Numbered from the stretch's first letter, positions 16,534 through 26,790 are shown. The stretch is 64,000 nt of DNA from Flagellatimonas centrodinii (GCF_016918765.2 NZ_CP092104.1:2852001-2916000); one strand, 5' to 3'. The notes: generated from the letters alone by a model not told the origin. Numbers and translations are program-made.

Positions 16534-18366
16534 ATGAGCGCGACTACCCACGCCTTCCAGGCCGAGACCCGTCAGCTACTGAAGCTGATGATTCACTCGC
16601 TGTATTCGAACAAGGAGATCTTTCTCCGAGAGCTGATCTCGAACGCGTCCGATGCCTGTGACAAGCGCCGGTTTCTGGCGTTGGCAGACGCCGCGCTGAT
16701 GCCCGAAGGCACTACGCTGAAGGTGTCGTTGACCGTGGACAAGGCCGCCCGAACGATCACCCTCCAAGACAACGGCATCGGCATGAGCGAGACCGAGGTG
16801 GTGGAGAACCTCGGCACCATTGCCCGTTCCGGCACCCGTCGGTTCATGGAATCGCTCAGCGGTGACCAGAAGCAGGACGCGCAGTTGATCGGCCAGTTCG
16901 GAGTCGGCTTCTACGCCGCCTTCATCGTGGCCGACAAGGTGACGGTGGTCACCCGCCGGGCCGACGCGTCGTCGGCGGTGCGCTGGGTGTCGGACGGGCA
17001 GGGCGAGTTCAGCGTCGAAGCGGCGGACATGGCTGAAGCGGGTACCGCGATCACCCTCCATCTGCGGGAGGATGAAGACGAGTTTCTCGAACCGGCCCGG
17101 CTCGAAGGGATCGTTCGCAAATACTCCGACCACATCGGCCTGCCGATCGAGCTCGACGGCAAGACCATCAATCAGGCTCGCGCCCTGTGGACCCGACCCA
17201 AGAGCGAGCTCAGTGATGAGGACTACCAGCAGTTCTACCAGCACATCGCACACGACTGGGAGCCGCCGCTGAGCTGGGCACATCACAAGGTCGAGGGCAC
17301 GCTGGAGTACACCTCGCTGCTGTACCTGCCGAAACGGGCACCGTTCGATCTCTGGGACCGCGAGCAGGCACGTGGGGTGCAGCTTTACGTCAAACGCGTG
17401 TTCATCCTCGATCGCGCTGCCGAGCTGCTGCCGCCGTATCTGCGCTTCGTCCGTGGCCTCGTCGATACCGCCGATCTGCCGCTGAACGTGTCGCGCGAGA
17501 TCCTTCAGGGCAACCGGGTGGCCGAGAAGCTCAAGAGCGCTTTGACCAAGCGGGTGCTCGACATGCTCGACGAGCTGGTGGCCACCCGGCCGGATGATTA
17601 CGCCACCTTCTGGTCAGCCTTCGGCACCGTGCTGAAGGAAGGGATTGTCGAGGATGCGAACAATCGCGATCGCCTGGCCAAGCTGTTGCGCTTCGCCTCC
17701 ACCACCCAGCCTGACGGCGCCACGGTGAGCCTCGCCGACTACCTGCAGCGGATGCCGGAAGGCCAGAAGTCGATCTATTTCCTCACCGCCGAAACCGCTG
17801 CTGCGGCACGCAACAGTCCGCACCTGGAGGGCTTCCGCAAGCAGGGCTTCGAGGTCCTGCTGCTGACCGACCGGATCGACGAGTGGGTGATCAACCACCT
17901 CACCACCTTCGAGGACAAGTCGCTGGTGTCGGTGGCCGCTGCGGCTGCCGATGTCGAGAGTGTCATCGAGACCGCGGACAAGGCGCGGCACGAAGGGGAG
18001 TATCAGGCGACCTTGAGCCGTCTAGAGAAAAGCCTGGAAGGGCGCATTGCGTCGGTCCGGCTGTCGGGTCGTCTCACCGAATCACCGGCCTGCCTGGTGG
18101 CGCCGGAGAACGCCCTGTCGCGCCGCATGGAGGCCTTGCTGCGGCAATCGGGTGAGTCGCTGCCGGCCACCCTGCCCATTCTTGAACTGAACCCGGAGCA
18201 TCCGCTGGTCGCGCGCCTGCGCGAAACGCCCGATGACGACGCCTTCGGCGATCTCGCTGAACTGCTGCTCGGTCAGGCCGTACTGGCCGAAGGCGCGCAG
18301 CTGGAGGACCCGGCAGGTTTCGTCCGTCGGCTCAATCGCCTGCTGTTGAGCGAACCTCGCGCCTGA
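16534..18366 (+). CDS. htpG: Molecular chaperone HtpG (Hsp90)
   Basis: A 610-residue bacterial Hsp90. Seen: the N-terminal ATPase with FLRELISNASDACDK, DNGIGMSE and GQFGVGFYAAFIVAD; the middle domain with NVSREILQGN and the catalytic-arginine region; and the C-terminal dimerisation domain. The length is slightly short of E. coli HtpG (624). Dimeric cytosolic chaperone acting with DnaK on client proteins. GGGGAC precedes the ATG. It lies alone, after the rplS terminator. Confidence 0.97.
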   Translation: MSATTHAFQAETRQLLKLMIHSLYSNKEIFLRELISNASDACDKRRFLALADAALMPEGTTLKVSLTVDKAARTITLQDNGIGMSETEVVENLGTIARSGTRRFMESLSGDQKQDAQLIGQFGVGFYAAFIVADKVTVVTRRADASSAVRWVSDGQGEFSVEAADMAEAGTAITLHLREDEDEFLEPARLEGIVRKYSDHIGLPIELDGKTINQARALWTRPKSELSDEDYQQFYQHIAHDWEPPLSWAHHKVEGTLEYTSLLYLPKRAPFDLWDREQARGVQLYVKRVFILDRAAELLPPYLRFVRGLVDTADLPLNVSREILQGNRVAEKLKSALTKRVLDMLDELVATRPDDYATFWSAFGTVLKEGIVEDANNRDRLAKLLRFASTTQPDGATVSLADYLQRMPEGQKSIYFLTAETAAAARNSPHLEGFRKQGFEVLLLTDRIDEWVINHLTTFEDKSLVSVAAAAADVESVIETADKARHEGEYQATLSRLEKSLEGRIASVRLSGRLTESPACLVAPENALSRRMEALLRQSGESLPATLPILELNPEHPLVARLRETPDDDAFGDLAELLLGQAVLAEGAQLEDPAGFVRRLNRLLLSEPRA

Positions 18367-18400
18367 GGGGGCGCGGTTTGCCGGCGGCGCTGGTCGGTGA

Positions 18401-18895
18401 TCAGGGCAGCACGCGCACAGCATCCACGTACCGTTGCTGCCACCACCGATTGCCCACCGGCGCGACGATGACGTGCCGGCCGGTGGAGGGGGCATGGACC
18501 GCCTGTCCGTCACCGAGATACATCGCCACATGGTCGATCCCGCCACGGCCGAAGCGGTAGAACAGAAGGTCGCCCGGTACCGCCTCGTCGAGGTCGATGC
18601 GGGCGCCGACCCGATGCTGCTCGCGGGTGGTGCGGGGCAGGCGGATGCCTTGTAGACCATAGACGTACTGCACCAATCCGCTGCAGTCGAAGCCGCTGTC
18701 GGGCGTGGTACCGCCGTAGCGGTAGGGGCGTCCGATCTGACCGAGGGCATCGAATACCAGCGCACGGCGAATCGCATCGTTCTCGGGGTCCGGTGCGCCA
18801 CTGCCACCGAGGCTGCCACAGGCAGTCAGGCAAAATCCGATGCACGTCAGCAGCGCCGCCCATCGCCGCTGCCGGGCTTTCCCGAGCCCACTCAC
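18401..18895 (-). CDS. NlpC/P60-family lipoprotein endopeptidase
   Basis: A 164-residue secreted C40 peptidase. The GTG at 18895 is chosen because it forms a GTGA overlap with the GST stop and gives a compact lipoprotein signal: basic KARQRR, a hydrophobic stretch, and the lipobox LTAC with Cys at residue 26. The NlpC/P60 domain holds the catalytic Cys in FDCSGLVQYVYG, His in IDHVAMYLGDG and a third polar residue in AVHAPSTG. Such enzymes (Spr/MepS, NlpC) cut murein cross-links or stem peptides from the outer membrane side. After the Cys there is Gly, not Asp, so outer-membrane sorting is expected. Confidence 0.85.
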   Translation of the reverse strand: MSGLGKARQRRWAALLTCIGFCLTACGSLGGSGAPDPENDAIRRALVFDALGQIGRPYRYGGTTPDSGFDCSGLVQYVYGLQGIRLPRTTREQHRVGARIDLDEAVPGDLLFYRFGRGGIDHVAMYLGDGQAVHAPSTGRHVIVAPVGNRWWQQRYVDAVRVLP

Positions 18896-19494
18896 GCGGG
18901 CGGGCAGGTCGCCTGCATTGACGGGCGTTCCGCAAAGGGGGTGAACCAGGTTACCAACGCGGGTGCCCGCTTGCGCCAAGGGATGTAAGGAAGGCGGAAA
19001 TCGAGGTAGGCGAGAGCGACGCCGGTGGTAATGTCAACGACGCCTGGCTGCTCGAGCGTGAGCCCTGAAGCTTCGAGCTCGAGCATGTCGACGGCACGTA
19101 GGATGGCGGCCTGTTGGCGATCCAGGTAGGCCGGGTAGACGATGCTCTCCGGGCGCCGCTTCTCAAGCACGCTAGCCAATGCAGCTTCGAGAATGCCTTC
19201 TGCGACCACGCCGCGGCGAGCGGCAGCCCAGCGGTTGTCGGGTGTCGACAGGCGCGCCTTCGAGCGGCGCTGCAGGTAGTCGATGATCAGCTTCGAATCC
19301 GGCAGGGCCTCGCCGCGGTCGGTGACCAGGGTGGGGATCCGCGACAGCGGGTTGGCGGCGAGAAATTCGGTCGGCAGCTGTGCGGCGAAGGGATCGATCA
19401 GCTCTTCCTCGACGCGATCTGCGAGCCCCAGCTCGCGCACCACGACACGGACTTTGCGGGCAAACGGCGATGTCAGGTTGCAATAGAGCTTCAT
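18892..19494 (-). CDS. Glutathione S-transferase family protein
   Basis: A 200-residue cytosolic GST. Seen: the thioredoxin-like N-domain MKLYCNLTSPFARKVRVVVRELGL with a possible catalytic Ser in TSPFARK, the NPLSRIPTLV cis-proline turn, the glutathione-binding PDSKLIIDYL, and a helical C-domain with GVVDITTGVALAYLDFR. The resemblance is to the YibF-type GSTs, of unknown substrate. ATG at 19494 is used; the frame also reads through a TTG at 19515. The stop overlaps the NlpC/P60 GTG, an unusual coupling of a cytosolic enzyme to a cell-wall lipoprotein. Confidence 0.87.
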   Translation of the reverse strand: MKLYCNLTSPFARKVRVVVRELGLADRVEEELIDPFAAQLPTEFLAANPLSRIPTLVTDRGEALPDSKLIIDYLQRRSKARLSTPDNRWAAARRGVVAEGILEAALASVLEKRRPESIVYPAYLDRQQAAILRAVDMLELEASGLTLEQPGVVDITTGVALAYLDFRLPYIPWRKRAPALVTWFTPFAERPSMQATCPPA

Positions 19495-19516
19495 GGCGTT
19501 CCCGGGGGGCAACAAA

Positions 19517-19548
19517 CGAAAAGGGCCGCGGCAGTGTGGCCGCGGCCC
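19517..19548 (-). terminator. Rho-independent terminator of trxB
   Basis: On the minus strand: GGGCCGCGGC / GCCGCGGCCC, a perfect ten-base stem (19539-19548 and 19523-19532) with a six-base loop, then TTTT. It lies between trxB and the GST gene, so the GST/NlpC pair depends on read-through or its own promoter. Confidence 0.8.
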
Positions 19549-19569
19549 GGTCGTCTCGCAAGCGGTGGA

Positions 19570-20626
<1,057 letters not shown>

Positions 20627-20763
20627 AACATCGATTCATATCGACAGTGCAGACCTCCACTATGATGTCATGGCGGCGTGACCCTGTTCTCGGCTGGCAA
20701 GGTCCCCGCAGGTCGTAAACTGCGGCCCAACTCACGCTTTTCAAGCTGCCGTCCGGAATCTTC

Positions 20764-22611
20764 ATGTCCCAATCGAAATCGCCGATCCGCCGCGTCTTCA
20801 ACACCGCATGGTCGGTGGTGGTCGGGCTCTACAAAGCCATCATCCTGCTGAGCCTGGTGTTGTTTCTGTTCAGCCTCTGGTTGATCTGGTCGGGGCCGCC
20901 GACGGCGCCGATCGAGGACAACGTGGCACTGGTGGTGGCGCCCAGCGGTGTGCTGGTCGACCAGCTTGAGATTGATCCGGCGATGGCGCTGCTCGATCAG
21001 CTCAACGGCACCCCACCGCCGCAGACCGCGCTGCGGGACGTTATCGATGCCTTTGATGCCGGTGCTGCCGACGACCGTATCGCCTTCGCCGTGCTCAAGC
21101 TCGATGGGCTGTGGGGCGGTGGCCTGGCGCAGATGAGCGAAGTGGTCGATGCCATGGCCCGGTTTCGTGCGAGCGGAAAAAAGATCGTCGCTTACTCCGC
21201 CTGGTACGACCAGTTGGGCTATCTCGCCGCCAGCCACGCCGATGAGGTAGTGGTTGATCCGATGGGCATGGTGGCCCTCGAAGGGCTGTCCACCTACCAG
21301 AACTATTTCAAGGGCTTGACTGACAAGCTGGGTATTACGGTCAACGTGTTCCGGGTCGGCGAGTTCAAATCGGCGGTCGAACCGTTCATCCGCAACGACA
21401 TGTCGTCGGCGGCGCGGCAGGCCAATCGCGCTTGGCTGGGCGATCTCTGGCAAGCCTACGGCACCTCCGTTGCGGTCGGGCGCGAATTGGAGCCGGGGGC
21501 CGTCGATGCCTTCATTGAAGCCTTGCCCGGCGACCTTCGCAGTGGCGCGGCGGCGGCGGACGTGGCGCTGGCGCGGGGACTGGTCAGCCATGTCGAGACC
21601 CTGCGTGATTTCCGTGCCCGGATGGGTGAGCAAGTGGGCATGGATGACGACCATGGCAGCTTCCGCCAGATTCATTTTCTCGACTATCTGACGACCCACG
21701 ACCGTGAGCAGCCACCCGTCGCCGAAGCGCCGATGATTGCTCGGGTGGTGATTCAGGGTGAAATCGTGGACGGTGTCAGCACCATCGGCGTGGCCGGCGG
21801 TGACACCATCGCCGACCTGCTGGATCAGGCCCGGCGCACACCGGAGGTGGCGGCGGTGTTGCTGCGGGTCGATTCGCCCGGAGGCAGTGTGTGGGCATCG
21901 GAGCAGATCCGTCGGGCGGTGGTACACCTGCGCGATGAGGGCAAGCCGGTGGTGGTGTCGATGGGTAATGTCGCTGCCAGTGGTGGCTATTGGGTGTCGA
22001 TGGACGCCGACCGGGTGCTCGCGCATCCGGAAACCATCACCGGCTCGATCGGCATCTTCGGCTTGCTGCCGACGATTGAAGGGACGCTGGCCAAGGCCGG
22101 GATCTATACCGATGGTGTCGGGACCACGTCGCTCGCTGGTGCCTTCCGTCTTGATCGACCGCTGTCGCCGCAGGCACGGGTGCTGATCCAGGCCGAGGTT
22201 GACCGGGGATACCGCGAGTTTGTCGAGCGCGCCGCGGCGGCCCGACAGATGTCGGTGGATGCGCTCGAACCGCTTGCGCAGGGCCGGGTCTGGAGCGGCA
22301 AGGCCGCACATGAGCGGCAGTTGATTGACGCGCTCGGCAACCAGACTGATGCCGTCGCGATTGCCGCCGAGCTGGCCGGCCTGGATCGATGGGTGCTGGA
22401 AGACTTCGCACCGCGGACCGACTTTGCCAGCCGCTTTCTGCAGCAGCTCACCGGCGGTCTGGTCCGACTCATGGGCGAGGCCGTTGTCCCCGCATGGCTG
22501 CGGTCGGCGATGGCACCGGTGGTTGCGCCGGCGCAATTGTTGTCCGACCCTCGGGGCCGCTACGCGCACTGCCAATGTCAGGCTCGCGTGGGGACCCGCG
22601 CGGTGCCCTGA
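20764..22611 (+). CDS. sppA: Signal peptide peptidase SppA, 67K type
   Basis: A 615-residue inner-membrane serine protease with tandem S49 domains. Seen: one N-terminal membrane helix (about residues 22-44), an N-terminal half with the general-base Lys in SGKKIVAYSAWYDQLGYLAASHADEV, and a C-terminal half with the nucleophile Ser in NVAASGGYWVSMDADRV and RVDSPGGSVWASEQI. This matches E. coli SppA in length and domain order. It degrades cleaved signal peptides and other membrane peptides. Its stop overlaps the next gene's ATG by one base. Confidence 0.95.
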   Translation: MSQSKSPIRRVFNTAWSVVVGLYKAIILLSLVLFLFSLWLIWSGPPTAPIEDNVALVVAPSGVLVDQLEIDPAMALLDQLNGTPPPQTALRDVIDAFDAGAADDRIAFAVLKLDGLWGGGLAQMSEVVDAMARFRASGKKIVAYSAWYDQLGYLAASHADEVVVDPMGMVALEGLSTYQNYFKGLTDKLGITVNVFRVGEFKSAVEPFIRNDMSSAARQANRAWLGDLWQAYGTSVAVGRELEPGAVDAFIEALPGDLRSGAAAADVALARGLVSHVETLRDFRARMGEQVGMDDDHGSFRQIHFLDYLTTHDREQPPVAEAPMIARVVIQGEIVDGVSTIGVAGGDTIADLLDQARRTPEVAAVLLRVDSPGGSVWASEQIRRAVVHLRDEGKPVVVSMGNVAASGGYWVSMDADRVLAHPETITGSIGIFGLLPTIEGTLAKAGIYTDGVGTTSLAGAFRLDRPLSPQARVLIQAEVDRGYREFVERAAAARQMSVDALEPLAQGRVWSGKAAHERQLIDALGNQTDAVAIAAELAGLDRWVLEDFAPRTDFASRFLQQLTGGLVRLMGEAVVPAWLRSAMAPVVAPAQLLSDPRGRYAHCQCQARVGTRAVP

Positions 22612-23396
22612 TGCAGCAGTTCCAACTGGCAGACGGTGGAACCCTGGCCTATCGGGATGAGGGGCGCGGATCGGTGGTCGTGCTGGTCCATGGTCTCGGT
22701 GCCAGCCATGCCGACTGGCGCTTTCAGGTGCCGGCGTTGGCCACGCGCTATCGCGTCATCGCCGTTGACCTGCCGGGTTTCGGTGACAGTCCGGCACCCG
22801 GACGGCCACTCCAGATCGACGACTACGCGGCCGTCGTCGAAGCGCTCGTCGATGCGGTGTCCCCGAACGCGCCGGTGGCGATCGTCGGTCATTCAATGGG
22901 CGGCGCCGTAGCGCTGCAGGCGGTGCTGCGAGCGCCATCACGGTATCGCAAGCTGGTTGTGGCCAACAGCCTGCCCTCGTTCCAGCCCGAGACCCTGCGC
23001 GAGCGGCTCGAAGTGGCCTACCGCCGCCTGGTGATGCGGGTACTGGGGCCGGCCCGGTTGGCGCGACTCAGCGCCTACCGCATGTTCCCGCGGGCGGATC
23101 AGGCCGCATTGCGCGAGCAGGTCATCGCCCGCGGGCGCCACAACCGGCGCCAGACCTATCTGCAGGCCCTGTCGGCCCTCACTCGCTGGAATGCCCAGCC
23201 GCATTTGCCGACACTGGAGACGCCGACGCTGCTCATCGGGGCGGAGCATGACTACTTCGACGCAGACCGCGTCGAGCAGTACGCGGCTGCACTCCCGAAC
23301 GGGCGTCTGCACTGGTTTGCCGGCTGCCGTCACGGGTTGCCGATGGAAGCGCCCGAAGCGTTCAACGCCGTGCTGCTGGCGTTCCTCGACGCATGA
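22611..23396 (+). CDS. Alpha/beta hydrolase
   Basis: A 261-residue alpha/beta hydrolase. Seen: VLVHGLGASHADWRFQ (oxyanion loop), DLPGFGDSPAPG, nucleophile elbow GHSMGGAVALQ near residue 95, acid in GAEHDYFDADR and His in CRHGLPMEAPEAF. The triad is complete. The cap region is of ordinary size. Substrate unknown; the fold covers esterases, C-C hydrolases and others. Translationally coupled to sppA (TGATG) and to murI (ATGA), which suggests joint expression with envelope genes. Confidence 0.82.
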   Translation: MQQFQLADGGTLAYRDEGRGSVVVLVHGLGASHADWRFQVPALATRYRVIAVDLPGFGDSPAPGRPLQIDDYAAVVEALVDAVSPNAPVAIVGHSMGGAVALQAVLRAPSRYRKLVVANSLPSFQPETLRERLEVAYRRLVMRVLGPARLARLSAYRMFPRADQAALREQVIARGRHNRRQTYLQALSALTRWNAQPHLPTLETPTLLIGAEHDYFDADRVEQYAAALPNGRLHWFAGCRHGLPMEAPEAFNAVLLAFLDA

Positions 23397-24193
23397 GCGC
23401 GACGACAGCCCCGGTCGGGGTATTCGATTCCGGCCTGGGCGGATTGACGGTCCTGCAGTCCCTGCGTTCACTGCTGCCGGGCGAGGATTTCATCTACTTT
23501 GCCGATCAGGCTTTCTGCCCCTATGGGGGGCGCCCGGAGGCGGAGATCCGGGATCGCGCCTTCGCAGTCACCGACGCGCTGCGCGCCGAGGGGGCCAAGC
23601 TGGTGGTGGTGGCCTGCAACACGGCCACCATTGCCGCCGTGGCGGCCTTGCGCGCGGCAGTGGACATCCCCTTTGTCGGCATGGAGCCCGCCGTCAAGCC
23701 GGCCTCCGCGTTGACCCGCTCCGGTGTCGTCGGCGTGCTGGCAACGCAGGGCAGTCTGGCGGGCGACAAGTTCCAGCACCTGGTGGCCACACACGCTCAG
23801 GGGGTCAAGGTGCTCACCCAGCCCTGCCGCGGCTGGGTCGAGTTGGTGGAGGCCGGCGACCTCGACGGCCCGGTGGTCCGGCAGCAGGTACGCGCGGCGG
23901 TGCAACCCTTGATCGACGCCGGTTGCGACGTGTTGGTGCTCGGCTGCACCCACTTCCCGCTGCTGCGTCCGGTGATTGCTGATTGCGTCGGCCCGGCGGT
24001 GACCTTGCTCGAGACCGGCCCGGCGGTGGCGCGCCAGACCTTGCGGGTGCTGGAGCAGACCGGATTGCGCAATCCGCGAGGCGATGGTGGCAGCATCCGC
24101 TGGCGCGGCACAGGCGACGATGTGGCTTTTCGGGCGATGCGGCTGCGCTTGGGGTTCGACGCTCAGGGTGAAACGGCGCCGCTCAGTCGATAA
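23393..24193 (+). CDS. murI: Glutamate racemase
   Basis: A 266-residue cofactor-independent racemase supplying D-glutamate for peptidoglycan. Seen: GVFDSGLGGLTVL with the catalytic Asp/Ser region, the first catalytic Cys in VVACNTATIAAV and the second in VLGCTHFPLL. The usual PYG block reads FCPYGGR. Starts by four-base overlap with the preceding hydrolase; its last 11 bases overlap the convergent nadC gene. Confidence 0.95.
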   Translation: MSATTAPVGVFDSGLGGLTVLQSLRSLLPGEDFIYFADQAFCPYGGRPEAEIRDRAFAVTDALRAEGAKLVVVACNTATIAAVAALRAAVDIPFVGMEPAVKPASALTRSGVVGVLATQGSLAGDKFQHLVATHAQGVKVLTQPCRGWVELVEAGDLDGPVVRQQVRAAVQPLIDAGCDVLVLGCTHFPLLRPVIADCVGPAVTLLETGPAVARQTLRVLEQTGLRNPRGDGGSIRWRGTGDDVAFRAMRLRLGFDAQGETAPLSR

Positions 24194-25043
24194 ATCGCAT
24201 CGAGAGGTCGATGGCCTGCAGGTGCTTGGTGATGCTGCCGACGGAGATTCGGTCCACCCGGCATTCGGCGTATTGGCGCACGGTGTCGAGGGTGGCGCCG
24301 CCCGAATACTCGACCACGGTCCTGCCACCGGCAGCGCGGTGCGCACGCGTCAGGCGGACGGCTTCACGCAGGGTGTCGAAGGGGAAATCGTCGACCAGCA
24401 ACAGGTCGACATCGGCGGCCAGTGCGGCGCGTGCCTCGTCCAGCGTCTCGGCCTCGGTCATCAGCGGCACGCCGGCGTCCAGCGCCCGTGCGGCGCTGAT
24501 GGCAGCCTCGATGCCGCCGGCCGCAGCGATATGATTTTCCTTGATGAGGATGCCGTCGTAGAGCCCGATGCGGTGATTGTGGCCGCCGCCGCAGAGCACG
24601 GCGTATTTCTGCGCCTGGCGCAGCCCCGGCAGGGTCTTGCGGGTGTCAACGATCTGGCAGCCGGTGCCGGCGACGGCTGCGACATAACGGTCGACGGTGG
24701 TGGCGGTGCCGGACAGGGTCTGCAGAAAATTCAGCGCCGTGCGCTCCCCCGTGAGCAGGGCACGGGCGGGGCCGGCGAGGGTGAACAGCACGGTGTCGGC
24801 ATCCACCCGTGCGCCCTCCGTCACCTGCCAATCCACCACGATGGCCGGGTCCAGCTGCCGAAAGACTTCGTTCACCCAGGGGCGGCCACAGACCACAGCA
24901 GTCTCTCGACACAACACGCGTGCGCGTGCGGTGCGGTCGTCACTCAGGCGGGCCGTCCAGTCGCCTGACCCCATGTCCTCGGCCAATGCAAATCGAACGG
25001 ATTGTTCGAGCGTCGTCACATAGGCGGGTAGGGACGGGACCAT
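24183..25043 (-). CDS. nadC: Nicotinate-nucleotide pyrophosphorylase NadC
   Basis: A 286-residue quinolinate phosphoribosyltransferase, converting quinolinate and PRPP to nicotinate mononucleotide in de novo NAD synthesis. Seen: ALAEDMGSGDWTA, ERTALNFLQTLSGTATT, DTRKTLPGLRQAQKYAVLCGGGHNHR (split conserved blocks), LIKENHI and the C-terminal EYSGGATLDTVRQYAECRVDRISVG. The ATG at 25043 begins the family domain; an upstream extension of 39 codons is noncoding in character. It lies 10 bases after argF. The partner nadA is in this window at 35416 but not adjacent. Confidence 0.95.
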   Translation of the reverse strand: MVPSLPAYVTTLEQSVRFALAEDMGSGDWTARLSDDRTARARVLCRETAVVCGRPWVNEVFRQLDPAIVVDWQVTEGARVDADTVLFTLAGPARALLTGERTALNFLQTLSGTATTVDRYVAAVAGTGCQIVDTRKTLPGLRQAQKYAVLCGGGHNHRIGLYDGILIKENHIAAAGGIEAAISAARALDAGVPLMTEAETLDEARAALAADVDLLLVDDFPFDTLREAVRLTRAHRAAGGRTVVEYSGGATLDTVRQYAECRVDRISVGSITKHLQAIDLSMRFID

Positions 25044-25053
25044 GGTGATGACG

Positions 25054-25956
25054 TCAGTTGCCCTGCGCCCAGAGGAACTCGAGCAGCGCCATCTGCGCCC
25101 ACAGGCGGTTCTCGGCCTCGTCCCAGACCACGGACTGGGGACCCTCAATGACCTCGGCACTCACTTCCTCGCCGCGATGGGCTGGCAGGCAGTGCATGAA
25201 CAAGGCCCCCGGCGCCGCCTTGGTCATCCGCTGCGCATCCACCTGATAGTCGGAAAACACCCGTCTACGCTCGAGTGCCTCGGCTTCCTGCCCCATGCTG
25301 GTCCAGGTATCGGTCACCACCAGATCTGCGCCCTGAACGGCCTGATCCGCATCGGTGACGATGTTCACATGCTTTCCGGCGCGGTTGATCAGATCAGCAT
25401 CGGCCTCGTAGCCCGTCGGCGTTGCGATCCGCAGGGTGAAATCGAACAGGGTGGCGGCCTCGATCCACGAGTTGCAGACATTGTTGCCGTCGCCAACCCA
25501 GGCCACCGTCTTGCCGGCCGGGTTGCCGCGATGTGCGATCCAGGTCTGCAGGTCGGCCAGTAACTGGCAGGGGTGGTGCAGGTCCGACAGACCGTTGATC
25601 ACTGGCACTGTGGCGTGCCGTGCGAAGGCGGCCTGATCGGCTTGAGAGTCGTTGCGGATCATCACAGCGTCGACCATGCGTGACAGCACGCGGGCGGTGT
25701 CCGACAGCGGCTCGTCACGACCGATCTGCGTGGTCCCGGTCTGCAGAAACAATGCATGACCGCCGAACTTCGCCATGCCCGACTCGAAACTGACGCGGGT
25801 TCGCGTCGAGTTCTTGGCGAAGATCATGGCCAGTGTGCGGCCGGCGAACGGACGTTCGGCCACCGGCGGGCGCGCCCGCAGGGCTTGCGCACGGGTCACG
25901 ATCGCCATCGCCTCGGCGGGTTCAAGATCCGACAGTTTCAGCAGATGGCGGGGCAT
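25054..25956 (-). CDS. argF: Ornithine carbamoyltransferase
   Basis: A 300-residue OTCase, making citrulline from ornithine and carbamoyl phosphate. Seen: the carbamoyl-phosphate motif STRTRVSFE, HHPCQLLADLQT, the ornithine-binding DTWTSMGQE and the catalytic HCLPAHRGEEV. The ATG at 25956 has GGAG nine bases upstream. Ahead of nadC in the same direction with a ten-base gap; the pair probably shares a transcript. No other arginine genes are present here. Confidence 0.95.
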   Translation of the reverse strand: MPRHLLKLSDLEPAEAMAIVTRAQALRARPPVAERPFAGRTLAMIFAKNSTRTRVSFESGMAKFGGHALFLQTGTTQIGRDEPLSDTARVLSRMVDAVMIRNDSQADQAAFARHATVPVINGLSDLHHPCQLLADLQTWIAHRGNPAGKTVAWVGDGNNVCNSWIEAATLFDFTLRIATPTGYEADADLINRAGKHVNIVTDADQAVQGADLVVTDTWTSMGQEAEALERRRVFSDYQVDAQRMTKAAPGALFMHCLPAHRGEEVSAEVIEGPQSVVWDEAENRLWAQMALLEFLWAQGN

Positions 25957-25963
25957 GCCCTTC

Positions 25964-25999
25964 TCCCAAAAGCAAAGGGCCGCGCACCCGGCGCGGCCC
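25964..25999 (-). terminator. Rho-independent terminator of sodB
   Basis: On the minus strand: GGGCCGCGC / GCGCGGCCC, a nine-base stem (25991-25999 and 25977-25985) with a five-base loop, then TTTGCTTTT. It separates sodB from argF. Confidence 0.8.
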
Positions 26000-26026
26000 C
26001 GATACAACGTCCGTTTCGCTGGTCAA

Positions 26027-26602
26027 TCAGCCGAGGTTCTGCTCGACGAAGTTCCAGTTTACCAGAGCCCAGAAGTGCTCCAGATAGGTCGGGCGGGCGT
26101 TGCGATAGTCGATGTAGTAGGCGTGTTCCCATACATCGCAGGTCAGCAGCGGCTTCTTGCCATCGGTCATCGGGTTGCCGGCGCCGATGGTGGAAACGAT
26201 CTCAAGGCCGCCGTCGGCGGTCTGGACCAGCCAGGCCCAACCGGAGCCGAAGGTGCCGGCCGCGACGTCGGTGAACTGCTTCTTGAAATCTTCGAGGCCG
26301 CCGAAGTGCTTGACCAGTGCATCGGTCAGTTTCTTGCCGGGCGCGGCCTGGTTCGGGGTCAGGCAGTGCCAGAAGAAGGTGTGGTTCCACACCTGCGCGG
26401 CGTTGTTGAAGATCTTGCCCGAAGACTTCTTGACGATGTCTTCGATGCTCATGTCCTCGAATTCGGTGCCGGCGATCAGCTTGTTGCCGTTGTCGACATA
26501 GGCCTTGTGGTGTTTGCCGTAGTGGTAGTCCAGCGTTTCGCGGGACATGTGGGGCTCGAGGGCCTCGCGCGGATACGGCAGTTCGGGATGCGATAACGCC
26601 AT
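26027..26602 (-). CDS. sodB: Superoxide dismutase, iron type
   Basis: A 191-residue Fe/Mn superoxide dismutase. Metal ligands seen: His in YHYGKHHKAYVDN, His in WNHTFFWHCL, and Asp/His in DVWEHAYYIDYRN. The AQVWNHTFFWHCL block and the short length point to the Fe form. The ATG at 26602 has AGGAG upstream; the frame is open for 46 more codons but these are not SOD-like. Cytoplasmic, removes superoxide. Divergent from grxD, which also serves iron-sulfur metabolism. Confidence 0.95.
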   Translation of the reverse strand: MALSHPELPYPREALEPHMSRETLDYHYGKHHKAYVDNGNKLIAGTEFEDMSIEDIVKKSSGKIFNNAAQVWNHTFFWHCLTPNQAAPGKKLTDALVKHFGGLEDFKKQFTDVAAGTFGSGWAWLVQTADGGLEIVSTIGAGNPMTDGKKPLLTCDVWEHAYYIDYRNARPTYLEHFWALVNWNFVEQNLG

Positions 26603-26663
26603 GGGAACGCTCTCCTGTTGTGGGGCTGGTGTGCCGCCGGTCGGCGGCCTACTGGCGGTCGCA

Positions 26664-26692
26664 AGGGTAGGGGAGGCAGGGGTCTTTTTCAA
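26664..26692 (-). promoter_or_regulatory. Promoter of sodB
   Basis: On the minus strand: -35 TTGAAA (26687-26692), 17 bases, -10 TACCCT (26664-26669), about 60 bases before the ATG. No clear Fur box is seen. Confidence 0.45.
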
Positions 26693-26749
26693 CCGAAACC
26701 ACGATCTGACGGCGCAGTCAGGCCGCCACCGTGGTGTCATCGGGTCCCG

Positions 26750-26755
26750 TATAAT
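26750..26755 (+). promoter_or_regulatory. -10 element of the grxD promoter
   Basis: A consensus TATAAT preceded by CCCG and followed by a G run, 35 bases before the grxD ATG. There is no good -35 at the right distance, so an activator or an extended -10 contact may be needed. Confidence 0.45.
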
Positions 26756-26790
26756 AGGGGGCTCGACAACCCGCGCCTCGGAGATTTCAC

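Noticed and set aside
20668-22575. 635-residue open frame on the minus strand
   Set aside because: It is the antisense shadow of sppA, with His/Arg/Gln-rich composition and no motifs; high GC content leaves such frames open.
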